Shown here piece after piece: positions 24,526 to 33,217 of a stretch of DNA of 54,854 bases. Numbering within the stretch: the stretch's first letter is position 1; every line of letters starts with the position of its first letter. The notes beneath the pieces were generated by a model, which searched no databases, was not told the origin of the DNA, and worked only from the letters and a program-made list of their open reading frames with translations. The position numbers and the translations under genes were made by a program. Source of the DNA: Paenibacillus luteus (GTDB lineage: Bacteria > Bacillota > Bacilli > Paenibacillales > Paenibacillaceae); NCBI RefSeq assembly GCF_006542765.1, contig NZ_SKCD01000035.1, positions 1 to 54,854 on the forward strand, given 5' to 3'.

Positions 24526-25824
24526 ATGGAGAGGCTAGGCGCCGGTGGAGATAGGGCCTCACGATTTAATCGTGTGGCTGTGAAAGTCGCAGAGGCGCAG
24601 CAGAGGGTGCTGACTGCTGCGGACGGGCTGTGCCTCGGCAGCGAGCTCGTGCCGCTGCGAGAGAGTGGCGGCCGAAGGCTTGCGCAGACGATCGTTGCCA
24701 CAAGCGACTGGCCGCCATTCGCGCGCTCAGGGCTCGACGGCTATGCCGTGCGCGCGGCAGATATCGCGGACGCGACGCCGGAGCAGCCGGTGGCGCTGCG
24801 CGTAGTTGACACAGTCGCGGCGGGCGGGCTCGCCCGTGCGGCTGTCGAGCAGGGCACGGCCGTGCGCATCATGACCGGCGCGGCTGTGCCTGTGGGGGCT
24901 GACGCGGTCGTCATGCTGGAGCAGACCGCGGATGCGATGCTGGCCTGCGGCACGGCTGCGGTGCTGATTAAGCGCGCCGCTGCCGCAGGCCAGCACATAG
25001 CGCCCCAAGGCGAGGAATTTCGCCTTGGGGGCGCGCTTGCGGGGCCCGGCACGCTTGTTCGGCCGGGCCATGTTGCGCTGCTAGGCACCTTCGGCTATGC
25101 CGAGGTGCCGGTATGCAAGCGCCCGCGCATAGCGGTGTTTGCGACCGGCAGCGAATTGCTGCCGGTGGAGGCGGCGCTGGCGGCGGGGCAGATCCGCGAC
25201 AGCAATAGCGGCATGATCGCGGCCATGGCAGAGCAAAGCGGCGCCGAGCCGATCATGTGCGGCTCGCTGCCGGATAAGCTGGAAGCAGTAAAAGAAGCCA
25301 TTGCTCAAGCGGCGATGGAAGCAGATTTGATTGTGACAACTGGCGGCGTTTCGGTGGGCGACTTTGATGTGATGTCAGAACTGTTCCGCTCGTTTAAGCG
25401 CGAATGCTCGTCTGACCAACTGTTGTTCGACCGCGTGGCAATGAGACCAGGCAGCCCAACTTCAGCTGCGCTCATAGACGGTAAGCTCTTAATCGCATTG
25501 TCAGGCAATCCAGGAGCATGTTTCGTCGGCTTTGAATTATTCGTACGCCCTGTACTGCTTCGCTTGCAGGGAGTTCGGCAGGCGCTTCCGCGAATCGTAA
25601 AGGCTGAGCTGCTTACCTGCGTCGAGAAGCCCAGTCCGCATACACGTTATGTACGTACAAGGCTGCTTTATGAACCGGACGGACGCTTGCTCGCCGATCC
25701 ACTTGCTTTCTCCAAATCAAGCATGATGGCCTCCATCGCGGATGCCGAAGGGCTTGCCGTAATTCCATCCGGCTCTAGGGGAGCCGAAGCGGGAGAGATG
25801 ATAGATGTTATTCTTATTCCTTGA
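24526..25824 (+). CDS. moeA: Molybdopterin molybdenumtransferase MoeA
   Basis: A cytoplasmic enzyme of 432 aa that inserts molybdate into adenylylated molybdopterin. Motifs in order are FARSGLDGYAV, TGAAVPVGADAVVMLE, ATGSELLPVE with RDSNSGMI, TTGGVSVGDFDVM, and MRPGSPTSAALIDGKLLIALSGNPG; the C-terminal beta-barrel ends at EMIDVILIP. The first ~750 bases are extremely GC-rich and full of inverted repeats, while the 3' third has normal composition. A degraded tandem copy of the last ~100 bases follows the stop. Two ATGs (24520, 24526) are possible; the second is better spaced from the GGACGGGGG site. Confidence 0.9.
   Translation: MERLGAGGDRASRFNRVAVKVAEAQQRVLTAADGLCLGSELVPLRESGGRRLAQTIVATSDWPPFARSGLDGYAVRAADIADATPEQPVALRVVDTVAAGGLARAAVEQGTAVRIMTGAAVPVGADAVVMLEQTADAMLACGTAAVLIKRAAAAGQHIAPQGEEFRLGGALAGPGTLVRPGHVALLGTFGYAEVPVCKRPRIAVFATGSELLPVEAALAAGQIRDSNSGMIAAMAEQSGAEPIMCGSLPDKLEAVKEAIAQAAMEADLIVTTGGVSVGDFDVMSELFRSFKRECSSDQLLFDRVAMRPGSPTSAALIDGKLLIALSGNPGACFVGFELFVRPVLLRLQGVRQALPRIVKAELLTCVEKPSPHTRYVRTRLLYEPDGRLLADPLAFSKSSMMASIADAEGLAVIPSGSRGAEAGEMIDVILIP
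25003..25165. repeat. Consecutive perfect inverted repeats inside moeA
   Basis: Four strong hairpins follow each other within coding sequence: CCCCAAGGCGA with its complement (25003-25030), GGCCCGGC/GCCGGGCC (25043-25069), a GGCACCT..TCGGC/GCCGA..GGTGCC stem (about 25085-25110) and CCGGCAGC/GCTGCCGG (25145-25165). Smaller ones lie upstream, such as the palindrome GCACGGCCGTGC at 24854-24865. None has a T tract. Confidence 0.65.
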
Positions 25825-25825
25825 C

Positions 25826-25928
25826 CATAATGGTATCCAGCGCAGATGCTGAAGGGCTTACCGTAATCCCATCCGGTTCTAGTTCAGCTGAGGAGGGAAA
25901 TTGGATAGTTATTATTCTTGTTCTTTGA
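25826..25928 (+). pseudogene. Degraded tandem copy of the moeA 3' end
   Basis: Bases 25826-25928 align without gaps, at an offset of 104, to the last 103 bases of moeA (25722-25824), including the stop. Read in the equivalent frame it gives ADAEGLTVIPSGSSSAEE and ends in TGA at the matching place. It lacks the rest of the gene and is out of frame with moeA, so it is a relic. Confidence 0.85.
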
Positions 25929-26235
25929 ATGTTATTCCAATTCATTGTGAACATCTGCTTATTGCTTGAATGGATTTTTTCTTCTATATTGATCTTTTCT
26001 ATATGGTCTGAACAACTGCCAATTGAATCGCTTGAACAGAGAAAACGAAACATTAAAAGGAAAATATGAATTTAAATGGAGGATAAACTAGGGATGGGAA
26101 CGAATATAAGGATAGAGAGAAAACAAACTTAAAACGCTAACAAAATAAGTTAGCCGCACGAACAGTAATGTCTTCAGCAAGGTTAATAGCCGCTCAATTA
26201 TTTGCTCAGACAGCTATACTGCAACGCCAATAGCC
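25929..26235. other. Intergenic stretch, no gene seen
   Basis: About 300 AT-rich bases between the moeA relic and the 3' end of the minus-strand gene. The only structure is a small hairpin GCTAAC-AAAATAA-GTTAGC (26136-26154), too weak to call a terminator. Confidence 0.5.
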
Positions 26236-26943
26236 TCACAGATAGCGATTGAATACCAAGCCGATATAAGGGATCGGAGAATAGGTTTGCATGGAGCCAA
26301 AGTATGCCGCATAAGGAAGCGTAGATGTAAGCTGCGGCTGGAGGAGATCATAGGTGCTTTGCTCATCTCCGTAAGTGAGCGCGTATTTCAAGTCATTGAG
26401 CAGGCCGTCCGCACCAAGGAGAAGTCTCTTCATTCGATCGGATTCGGCTGGAGATAACTGACTTGACGGTAAGCCATCCTCTTTCGCGACGACATGATTC
26501 GAGTCCATGACCCATGTTCCATCGCTGGTGCTTCGGCGCAGTCCAAGCTCCTGAGCGGCAGGATGGCGTAAGGCGAGCTCAACGCTCTCCCAAAGCTCGG
26601 GCTTTAGATCATCGGCATGCTGCTTATAGATGGTCTCTTGTTGATTAAGCAGCTTCGTAAAATGATGTAAGCTTTCCGTAATCGGTTTGCCCTCATGAAG
26701 CTCTCTGCCCAGCTTCCAGGTTAATTGCTCGAGCTCGAATTGTGCTTGCTTGGAGGAGCTAATCCACGCGGCTGCGCTATTGGCAGCTTGCTGGTAGATA
26801 CGGCTCCATTCGGTTTCATCTTCAAACACCTGCTGAACCTCACCATCACGGTAAGGGTAATAAGTATAGGGACTGACAGCTTGTACAGGTACATAGGCAT
26901 TGGTGCGTTCAATACCCCGGATTGATCGTAGATTTGTGCTCAT
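26236..26943 (-). CDS. Uncharacterised soluble protein
   Basis: I do not recognise this 235-aa protein. It has no signal peptide or membrane helix. The N-terminal ~45 residues are Tyr/Pro-rich (YVPVQAVSPYTYYPYRDG); the middle is helical with Glu/Gln/Leu heptads (QFELEQLTWKLGREL); the C-terminal part reads PIPYIGLVFNRYL. The start at 26943 is chosen because GAGAGGAG lies 7 bases upstream. The layout suggests a coat-like or scaffold role in a spore former, which is only a guess. Confidence 0.6.
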   Translation of the reverse strand: MSTNLRSIRGIERTNAYVPVQAVSPYTYYPYRDGEVQQVFEDETEWSRIYQQAANSAAAWISSSKQAQFELEQLTWKLGRELHEGKPITESLHHFTKLLNQQETIYKQHADDLKPELWESVELALRHPAAQELGLRRSTSDGTWVMDSNHVVAKEDGLPSSQLSPAESDRMKRLLLGADGLLNDLKYALTYGDEQSTYDLLQPQLTSTLPYAAYFGSMQTYSPIPYIGLVFNRYL

Positions 26944-27077
26944 AAGCAAACTCCTCTCGTTATCCATAGTCAGATGCAGCGTCAGCATACTATAGTGCAT
27001 TCAAAAAGGCTGGCGAAACCTGTCGCCCGCTGAAAAAATCTTGCGGCGCCGCTATGGATAGCACGCCGCTTTGGTCG

Positions 27078-27455
27078 CTACAATAGCAAAAACAGAAAAG
27101 CAATTAGCGCAAAGTCAAGAGTAAGGGCGCCGCCCCAGGGATTATAATATTGTTGTCCATAATAATAAGGATCATAAGGATAAGCTTGTGTCTGAGCTTG
27201 CGATTTGCTGGATTTATGCGGTTCCTCTTGTTTACCTTTACCGCCTTTTTTCTTTTTTGAAACGGCTTTCTGTGCGGGCTGGATTTGATTTAACATCGCT
27301 TCGGCTTCGCCGGCTCCTGCATTCAGCATCACCTTGCCGTTTCCGCAAGCGCTAAGTATGCCGACATGACGCGTACCGTCGTTCATAATCACGCCTACCG
27401 GATACCCGCAATAACGCTTAACCACTTCCTCATGTAATGGATAAATCTGTTCCAT
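27078..27455 (-). CDS. Small uncharacterised protein with basic linker and hydrophobic tail
   Basis: A 125-aa protein. Residues ~1-60 look like a small compact domain (EEVVKRYCGYPVGVIMNDG, HVGILSACGNGKVMLN). A very basic stretch (KKKKGGKGK), a Tyr/Gln/Pro-rich segment (YPYDPYYYGQQYYNPWGG) and a C-terminal hydrophobic tail (LDFALIAFLFLLL) follow. AGGAGGTG lies 10 bases before the ATG. The Tyr-rich tail is reminiscent of spore-coat or membrane-surface proteins of Bacillales, but no family is identified. Confidence 0.6.
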   Translation of the reverse strand: MEQIYPLHEEVVKRYCGYPVGVIMNDGTRHVGILSACGNGKVMLNAGAGEAEAMLNQIQPAQKAVSKKKKGGKGKQEEPHKSSKSQAQTQAYPYDPYYYGQQYYNPWGGALTLDFALIAFLFLLL

Positions 27456-27562
27456 ACGAGGATGACACCTCCTGAAATTAATCATTCCTGCAACCAGTGT
27501 ATTCACCCACAGGCTAACGTGTATGGATGTATACCCATTCTGAGCGGACAGGGGCGAAAAAC

Positions 27563-28402
27563 ATGTATATTCCAAAAGATACGAAGCCAGTCAGGCGCAG
27601 GCTCTCAGCGAAGCAGCGTGCCAAACAAACGAGGATTGGCGTTATTCTGGCGATGCTTGTTATTTTGCTGAGTGCGGGCTGGGCGTTGGGGCAGCAAGCG
27701 AACAAGTCAAAGGAGATTTTCACTGGCTCGGCAGTGAAGCGGCTGCAGCATGATTTGCAATTGCTGTGGGTTTGGAGTGATGAACAACTGAGAAGCGGTT
27801 CGGAGAGCGCAGATTGGACGATCAGATGGAATGTGACAGGCAAGGAGGGCGCGATGAAGGAGCTTGTAAAGAACATGTTTATGGATGAGAAAGGAATGGT
27901 TCTGGCTAAGCTTGAGCAAAATGAAGGGAAAACCGTTTCCGGACTTGTTCCCGCTTACGCTGGAAAGGTTTCGATAAGCCTGATTCAAACCGATGAACAA
28001 AAGGAGCAGCTCATGGTATTGCTTGAGACAAACCATTCCTCTCCGTTGACGAAAAGCTTGCTTTTGAAAGCATCCTCATCTATTTCAGAACAGCTTGCAC
28101 AGCTGTCTCTTTCATTTACGAGCAGCATGAAAGTACAGGGCTATACGGAACAGAAACAGGTCACCTCACGCATGTCTAAACTTGCGAATGCAAGCTTGGT
28201 TGACCGTTATGAGGACGGAGGGACCGTAAGTGAAACCTTTTACACAAGGATGTTAAACGCTACAATTGCCGTCCAAAACGGAAATTCCGCGAACTATCAA
28301 GTAGCGGTGCATAAAAATACAGATACCAATAATACAGCTTTGACGATCGGAATACCGTTAATTTCAGGTGATTATAGCGTTTCCACAACGGTTTCACCAT
28401 AA
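27563..28402 (+). CDS. Membrane-anchored extracytoplasmic protein, possibly YwmB-like
   Basis: A 279-aa protein with a basic cytoplasmic start (RRRLSAKQRAKQTR), one transmembrane or signal helix (GVILAMLVILLSAGWALG, ~25-42) and a ~230-residue extracytoplasmic domain. The C-terminal pattern (NTALTIGIPLISGDY) and the SRMSKLANA region recall YwmB, a Bacillus protein with a TATA-box-binding-like fold and unknown role. That match is from memory and partial. The ATG at 27563 is preferred over 27527 because it follows an ACAGGGGCG site. Confidence 0.55.
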   Translation: MYIPKDTKPVRRRLSAKQRAKQTRIGVILAMLVILLSAGWALGQQANKSKEIFTGSAVKRLQHDLQLLWVWSDEQLRSGSESADWTIRWNVTGKEGAMKELVKNMFMDEKGMVLAKLEQNEGKTVSGLVPAYAGKVSISLIQTDEQKEQLMVLLETNHSSPLTKSLLLKASSSISEQLAQLSLSFTSSMKVQGYTEQKQVTSRMSKLANASLVDRYEDGGTVSETFYTRMLNATIAVQNGNSANYQVAVHKNTDTNNTALTIGIPLISGDYSVSTTVSP

Positions 28403-28467
28403 GCTGATAGGCTTAGTGCTTGTTGATTAGAATAAGTAACGTAACTTATCAGTATTTTTTATGCCTG

Positions 28468-28496
28468 TTGAATAGCGAATTATAGGCGAATATGCT
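28468..28496 (+). promoter_or_regulatory. Promoter of zwf
   Basis: TTGAAT (28468-28473), a 17-base spacer and TATGCT (28491-28496) lie 46 bases upstream of the zwf start. A weak hairpin ATAAGT/ACTTAT with a T run (28432-28460) just before it may end upstream transcription. Confidence 0.45.
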
Positions 28497-28541
28497 AAAC
28501 TACATAACATGTAAAGTTGCATGAAAATACATAGGGAAAGA

Positions 28542-30107
28542 ATGAGGCAAATGACATATACGACTAATCTTGATTCCGTCTCCGCAGAAGGCGCAGTTTA
28601 TTATCTGTTCGGAGCAACGGGCGATTTGGCTCGGCGCAAGCTGTTTCCAGCCCTGTTCAGTTTATATAAAGAAGGCAAGCTATCGGAAAACTTTGCTGTT
28701 GTAGGTCTTGCCAGACGTCCTCGGACCAATGAGCAATTCCGTTCGGATCTTTATGAATCAATCGTAGAATTTTGTCGTTACAAAGCGGACGATGCCGAGC
28801 TTTGGAATCGTTTTGCAGAGCATTTCGTATACATGTCCCTAGATATCAATGATGTTGAGGGTTTCCGCGAGCTTGGCAAATTGTCAGAACAACTGGATGA
28901 GAAATTCAACATCCCGGGTAACCGTCTGTTCTATTTGGCTCTTGCTCCATCATTGTTTGGACCAGTCTCCTTCAATTTGCGAGATGGCGGCTTGCTGGAG
29001 TCCACAGGCTGGCACCGCGTTGTGATTGAGAAGCCATTTGGTTATGATCTGCCGTCTGCCCAGAAGCTGAATGAGCAAATCAACCAGGTGTTCAAGGAAG
29101 AAGAAATTTATCGGATTGATCATTATCTTGGTAAAGAAATGGTTCAAAACATTCAAGTCATTCGTTTTGCAAATGCATTTTTTGAGCCATTGTGGAATAA
29201 TAACCATATCGCGAACGTTCAAATCACGCTGTCGGAAACGGTTGGCGTAGAGGATCGTGGCGGTTATTACGATAAGTCAGGCGCATTGCGTGACATGGGT
29301 CAAAACCATATGCTGCAGATGCTGACGATGATCGCTATGGAACCGCCAAGCCGTTTGCATGGGGAAGATATCCGAGATGAGAAGGTAAAGGTGCTTCGTT
29401 CCCTTCGAAACTACTCATCGAGTGAAGTGGTCAGAGAGAATGTTGTCCGCGGCCAATACAGCGAAGGCAGCCATCACGGCAAAGAGCTTACCGGCTACCG
29501 CCAAGAGGATTCGGTTAGCGAGGATTCTTCGACCGAAACTTATTTTGCAGCGAAGGTGTTTGTAGATAATTTCCGCTGGGCTGGCGTTCCTTTCTACATC
29601 AGAACAGGCAAACGTCTACCTGTGAAGACGACCGAAATTGTTATTGAGTTCAAATCGATGCCGCAAAACGTCTTGTTTGCGCAGCGGCATGATCTGGCAC
29701 CGAACCTGCTAGTTATTCGCGTAAATCCGCTAGAGGGCATATATATTAAAGTCAATGCAAAAACGCCAGGCGAGAACAATTCGGTTCAGCCGGTAGCTAT
29801 GGAGTTTTGCCAAAGCTGCCAAGTTGGCTTGAACACGCCGGAAGCGTACGAGCGTCTTATCCATGATGCGGCACGCGGCGATTCCACTTACTTCACTCGT
29901 TGGGATGAGGTTTCCCAAGCATGGGCGTTTGTGGATCGGATCGCGCAGGCTTGGCGCGAAGATAAAGATGATTTGAAGCTATACCCTGCCGGATCATGGG
30001 GTCCAGCAGCAGCAAACGAGCTGCTTAAAGAGGATGGCTTCCATTGGTGGCCAGTCAACGGGCAAGAGGAAGATAACGTCATTTGGGTGTCGAACAGCGG
30101 GAAATAA
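28542..30107 (+). CDS. zwf: Glucose-6-phosphate 1-dehydrogenase
   Basis: A cytoplasmic enzyme of 521 aa that oxidises glucose-6-phosphate to 6-phosphogluconolactone with NADP+, opening the pentose phosphate pathway. The N-terminal Rossmann motif is FGATGDLARRKLFPALF; the substrate site is YRIDHYLGKEMVQN with the catalytic His. The C-terminal part keeps RTGKRLPVK and ends with WPVNGQEEDN. Length is slightly above the usual ~490. Three ATGs are possible; 28542 is spaced 5 bases from AGGGA. No gnd or pgl lies next to it. Confidence 0.93.
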   Translation: MRQMTYTTNLDSVSAEGAVYYLFGATGDLARRKLFPALFSLYKEGKLSENFAVVGLARRPRTNEQFRSDLYESIVEFCRYKADDAELWNRFAEHFVYMSLDINDVEGFRELGKLSEQLDEKFNIPGNRLFYLALAPSLFGPVSFNLRDGGLLESTGWHRVVIEKPFGYDLPSAQKLNEQINQVFKEEEIYRIDHYLGKEMVQNIQVIRFANAFFEPLWNNNHIANVQITLSETVGVEDRGGYYDKSGALRDMGQNHMLQMLTMIAMEPPSRLHGEDIRDEKVKVLRSLRNYSSSEVVRENVVRGQYSEGSHHGKELTGYRQEDSVSEDSSTETYFAAKVFVDNFRWAGVPFYIRTGKRLPVKTTEIVIEFKSMPQNVLFAQRHDLAPNLLVIRVNPLEGIYIKVNAKTPGENNSVQPVAMEFCQSCQVGLNTPEAYERLIHDAARGDSTYFTRWDEVSQAWAFVDRIAQAWREDKDDLKLYPAGSWGPAAANELLKEDGFHWWPVNGQEEDNVIWVSNSGK

Positions 30108-30146
30108 TCGCTGCCCTATACCTTACGTAATGAAGGGAAGGCAAGC

Positions 30147-31733
30147 ATGAGCAAATCGTTAATTGAAGAAATTAAACAGGAAGTTGATAAACGCCGGACA
30201 TTCGCGATTATCTCTCACCCTGATGCAGGGAAAACAACCCTTACTGAGAAGCTCCTCCTATTCGGAGGAGCCATTCGGCTTGCAGGGTCAGTCAAGGCAC
30301 GCAAAGCGAGCCGCCATGCTACATCCGACTGGATGGAAATTGAGAAGCAGCGGGGAATCTCGGTAACATCCAGCGTTATGCAGTTCGATTACCTTGGCCA
30401 CCGCGTCAACATTCTCGATACGCCTGGTCACCAAGATTTCAGTGAGGACACTTATCGTACCCTTACAGCAGCCGACAGCGCCGTCATGCTTATTGACGTT
30501 GCCAAAGGCGTCGAGGCGCAAACGATCAAGCTATTCCAGGTCTGCCGCAAGCGCGGTATTCCTATCTTTACGTTTATTAACAAGCTGGATCGTGAAGGCC
30601 AAAGCCCATTCGAATTAATGGAGGAGCTGGAGCGGGTACTTGGTATCCGTGCTGTTCCGATGAACTGGCCGATCGGCATGGGCCGCGAGCTATGCGGCGT
30701 ATATGACCGGATGAAAACACAGGTCGAGCTATTCCAAGGCAATGACCATTCAACCATCGAGGTTAAGCCTGTCAGCGATTATAATGATCCGATTATTCGC
30801 GAGATGGCTGGCGATTATTTGACGGATCAACTAATTGGCGATCTTGAGCTGCTCGACGTTGCAGGCGATCAATTCGATTTTGAAAAGGTGCAGGCGGGCG
30901 AGCTGACACCGCTATTCTTCGGAAGCGCGGTTAACAATTTCGGCGTACAAACGTTCCTTGAAAACTTCCTGCAGCTTGCTCCAAAACCGACGCCGCGCAA
31001 TAGCACGACAGGCCAGATTGAGCCAACAAATGAGAAGTTTACCGGTTATGTATTTAAAATTCAAGCAAACATGAACCCGGCGCATCGTGACCGGATCGCT
31101 TTCCTCCGCATTTGCTCAGGCAAATTCGAGCGGGGCATGAGCGTTCGCCACGTTCGCAACGGCAAAGACATTAAGCTGGCGCAGCCGCAGCAATTTTTGG
31201 CGCAGGACCGTGATATCGTCGACACCGCATATCCTGGTGATATTATCGGCTTGTTCGATCCGGGTATTTTCCGAATCGGTGATTCGTTGTCGCAAGGCGG
31301 AGAGGTCGTCTTTGACGAGCTCCCGACATTCTCGCCGGAGATTTTTGCAAAGGTAACGGTCAAAAATGCACTAAAGCACAAGCAATACCAAAAAGGAATC
31401 GACCAGCTGACAGAGGAAGGCACCATTCAGGTGTTCCATTCCACGGGCAACTTCGACGAGACGATTCTTGGCGTTGTTGGTCACTTGCAGTTTGAAGTAT
31501 TCGAGCATCGGATGAAAGCTGAATACGGGGTAGATATTCAGCTGCACCGTATGCAGTTCCAATTCGCGCGCTGGATCGTTGATGACAATATCGACCCAGG
31601 CAAATTCAGGATCAATACGACGCTCGTCAAGGACAAGAAAGGCAATTATGTTGTCTTGTTCGAGAACGAATATGCGATGCGTACGGCGATAGACAAAAAC
31701 CCGACATCGAAGTTTTTGGAAACCGCGCCTTAA
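30147..31733 (+). CDS. prfC: Peptide chain release factor 3
   Basis: A 528-aa translational GTPase that recycles RF1/RF2 from the ribosome after termination. G-domain motifs are HPDAGKTTLTEKLL (G1), the switch I region GISVTSSVMQFDY, DTPGHQDFSEDTYRTL (G3) and NKLDREG (G4). Length agrees with E. coli RF3 (529 aa). GAAGGGAAGG precedes the ATG. The gene follows zwf by 39 bases and may be cotranscribed; a hairpin terminator follows. Confidence 0.93.
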   Translation: MSKSLIEEIKQEVDKRRTFAIISHPDAGKTTLTEKLLLFGGAIRLAGSVKARKASRHATSDWMEIEKQRGISVTSSVMQFDYLGHRVNILDTPGHQDFSEDTYRTLTAADSAVMLIDVAKGVEAQTIKLFQVCRKRGIPIFTFINKLDREGQSPFELMEELERVLGIRAVPMNWPIGMGRELCGVYDRMKTQVELFQGNDHSTIEVKPVSDYNDPIIREMAGDYLTDQLIGDLELLDVAGDQFDFEKVQAGELTPLFFGSAVNNFGVQTFLENFLQLAPKPTPRNSTTGQIEPTNEKFTGYVFKIQANMNPAHRDRIAFLRICSGKFERGMSVRHVRNGKDIKLAQPQQFLAQDRDIVDTAYPGDIIGLFDPGIFRIGDSLSQGGEVVFDELPTFSPEIFAKVTVKNALKHKQYQKGIDQLTEEGTIQVFHSTGNFDETILGVVGHLQFEVFEHRMKAEYGVDIQLHRMQFQFARWIVDDNIDPGKFRINTTLVKDKKGNYVVLFENEYAMRTAIDKNPTSKFLETAP

Positions 31734-31757
31734 GGGCAAGGAGATACGCAGGTAAAT

Positions 31758-31807
31758 AGCATCCTCAGCCAAAGGCGCAGCAGCGCTTGCGGCCGGGGAT
31801 GCTTTTA
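31758..31807 (+). terminator. Terminator after prfC
   Basis: AGCATCCTCAGCC (31758-31770) pairs, with a mismatch, with GGCCGGGGATGCT (31791-31803), followed by TTTT. Confidence 0.7.
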
Positions 31808-31891
31808 TGCTTAGGGGTAGGAATTTCAGTGCTAAAATATAGGATTGCCCGTATAATAAATGGATAAAAAACGATAGGTGGCTAGTCATTC

Positions 31892-32959
31892 ATGAAAACA
31901 ATCATGTTCACCGGGGGAGGCTCAGCCGGACACGTTACTGTCAATCTGGCCTTGATCCCGCGATTTCTCGAGGAAGGCTGGTCAGTCCAATATATCGGCT
32001 CGGAAAGCGGCATTGAGCGTGAGCTTGTCGCAACGATACCGCAGGTAAAGTACTTCCCTATCGCCACAGGTAAGCTAAGAAGATACGTGGATATTCAAAA
32101 CATTAAGGACCCATTCAAGGTGGTCAAAGGCCTCTATCAGGCTTACCGGCTCATTAAGAAAAACAAGCCTAATGTTATTTTCTCCAAGGGCGGCTTCGTT
32201 TCTGTGCCGGTGGTTATCGGAGCTTGGCTGAATAGAGTCCCACTGCTTATTCATGAGTCGGATTTAACGCCTGGGCTTGCCAATCGGATATCGATCCCTT
32301 TCGCAACGGGCGTGTGCACGACCTTTCCGGAGACTGGCGGCATGCTGAAGGCTGAGAAAAGCCGTCACGTAGGAGCAGTAATTCGTGAAGAGGTTAAACA
32401 GGGGAATGCCGACCAAGGACGCGCTTTCTGCGGATTTACTAGAAGCAAACCGGTCATTTTGATCATGGGCGGCAGCTTGGGGGCACGCAAGATTAATCAG
32501 ACGGTAAGGCAGGCATTAACAAGACTTTCCAAGCAATTTCAAATCGTACATCTATGCGGCAAAAACCAGCTTGATCCCTCGCTTGAGGTCGCCGGCTATA
32601 AGCAGTTTGAATATGTGAACGAGCAGCTTCCAGATGTCCTAGCGATGACGGATCTCGTCATTTCACGGGCAGGCTCCAATTCGATATTTGAATTCCTTTC
32701 CTTGAAGAAGCCGATGCTGCTCATTCCTTTAACAAAGGAGCAGAGCCGCGGTGATCAAATTTTGAATGCCCAGTCCTTCGAAAAATCAGGTTACGCCGAT
32801 GTGCTGTACGAGGAGAAGCTGACTGCAACCACCTTGGCGGATAGCGTAGAGCGTTTGTACGATAATCGCAAAACGTATATAGACCGAATGAACATGACTG
32901 AGGAAGCAAACGCTTTGGCCGCCGTATTCAATTGGATTAATGAAATTGCGAAGAAATAG
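31892..32959 (+). CDS. murG: MurG-family N-acetylglucosaminyltransferase, stand-alone copy
   Basis: A 355-aa peripheral membrane GT-B glycosyltransferase that would add GlcNAc to lipid I to make lipid II. N-terminal GGGSAGHVTVN, middle GSLGARKIN and C-terminal SRAGSNSIFEFLSLKKPMLLIPL are MurG signatures. It starts MKTIMFTGGGSAGHV and is not in a division/wall gene cluster: prfC lies upstream and a LacI operon downstream. Bacilli often carry a second murG outside that cluster, so this may be the extra copy or a related transferase. Confidence 0.85.
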   Translation: MKTIMFTGGGSAGHVTVNLALIPRFLEEGWSVQYIGSESGIERELVATIPQVKYFPIATGKLRRYVDIQNIKDPFKVVKGLYQAYRLIKKNKPNVIFSKGGFVSVPVVIGAWLNRVPLLIHESDLTPGLANRISIPFATGVCTTFPETGGMLKAEKSRHVGAVIREEVKQGNADQGRAFCGFTRSKPVILIMGGSLGARKINQTVRQALTRLSKQFQIVHLCGKNQLDPSLEVAGYKQFEYVNEQLPDVLAMTDLVISRAGSNSIFEFLSLKKPMLLIPLTKEQSRGDQILNAQSFEKSGYADVLYEEKLTATTLADSVERLYDNRKTYIDRMNMTEEANALAAVFNWINEIAKK

Positions 32960-32986
32960 TGTAAACGTAGTTTTTATTGAAAAGCT

Positions 32987-33028
32987 AAACGATCTGTCCA
33001 GCCATGATTTGCGGACGGGTCGTTTTTT
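32987..33028 (+). terminator. Terminator after the murG-like gene
   Basis: AAACGATCTGTCC (32987-32999) pairs, with one bulge or mismatch, with GGACGGGTCGTTT (33013-33025) and ends in a T tract. Confidence 0.8.
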
Positions 33029-33071
33029 TAGGGACGTCATGGTTTGTTTACAAAATATATAAAAAAGATGA

Positions 33072-33141
33072 TTGACGATGAAACGTTTTCATGCCATAAT
33101 GTACGCGTGTACATAAAATGGTTTTTACGTGCACATGAGAC
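33072..33141 (+). promoter_or_regulatory. Promoter with embedded operators for the LacI operon
   Basis: TTGACG (33072-33077), a 17-base spacer and CATAAT (33095-33100) form a good promoter. The spacer is almost filled by ATGAAACGTTTTCAT (33078-33092), a LacI/CcpA-type palindrome. Downstream, GTGTACATAAAA (33107-33118) and TTTTTACGTGCAC (33122-33134) form an inverted repeat. Repressor binding in the spacer would block RNA polymerase, so autoregulation or catabolite control is likely. Confidence 0.65.
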
Positions 33142-33217
33142 AAAACAACCCGATGACCCTATAAGCACAACTTTTATTGTTGGATGTAATTTATAAGCTT
33201 TATTCAGGAGGACAACG

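Noticed and set aside
25814..26053. Minus-strand frame of 79 codons over the moeA relic
   Set aside because: It is antisense to the duplicated moeA end and has no ribosome site.
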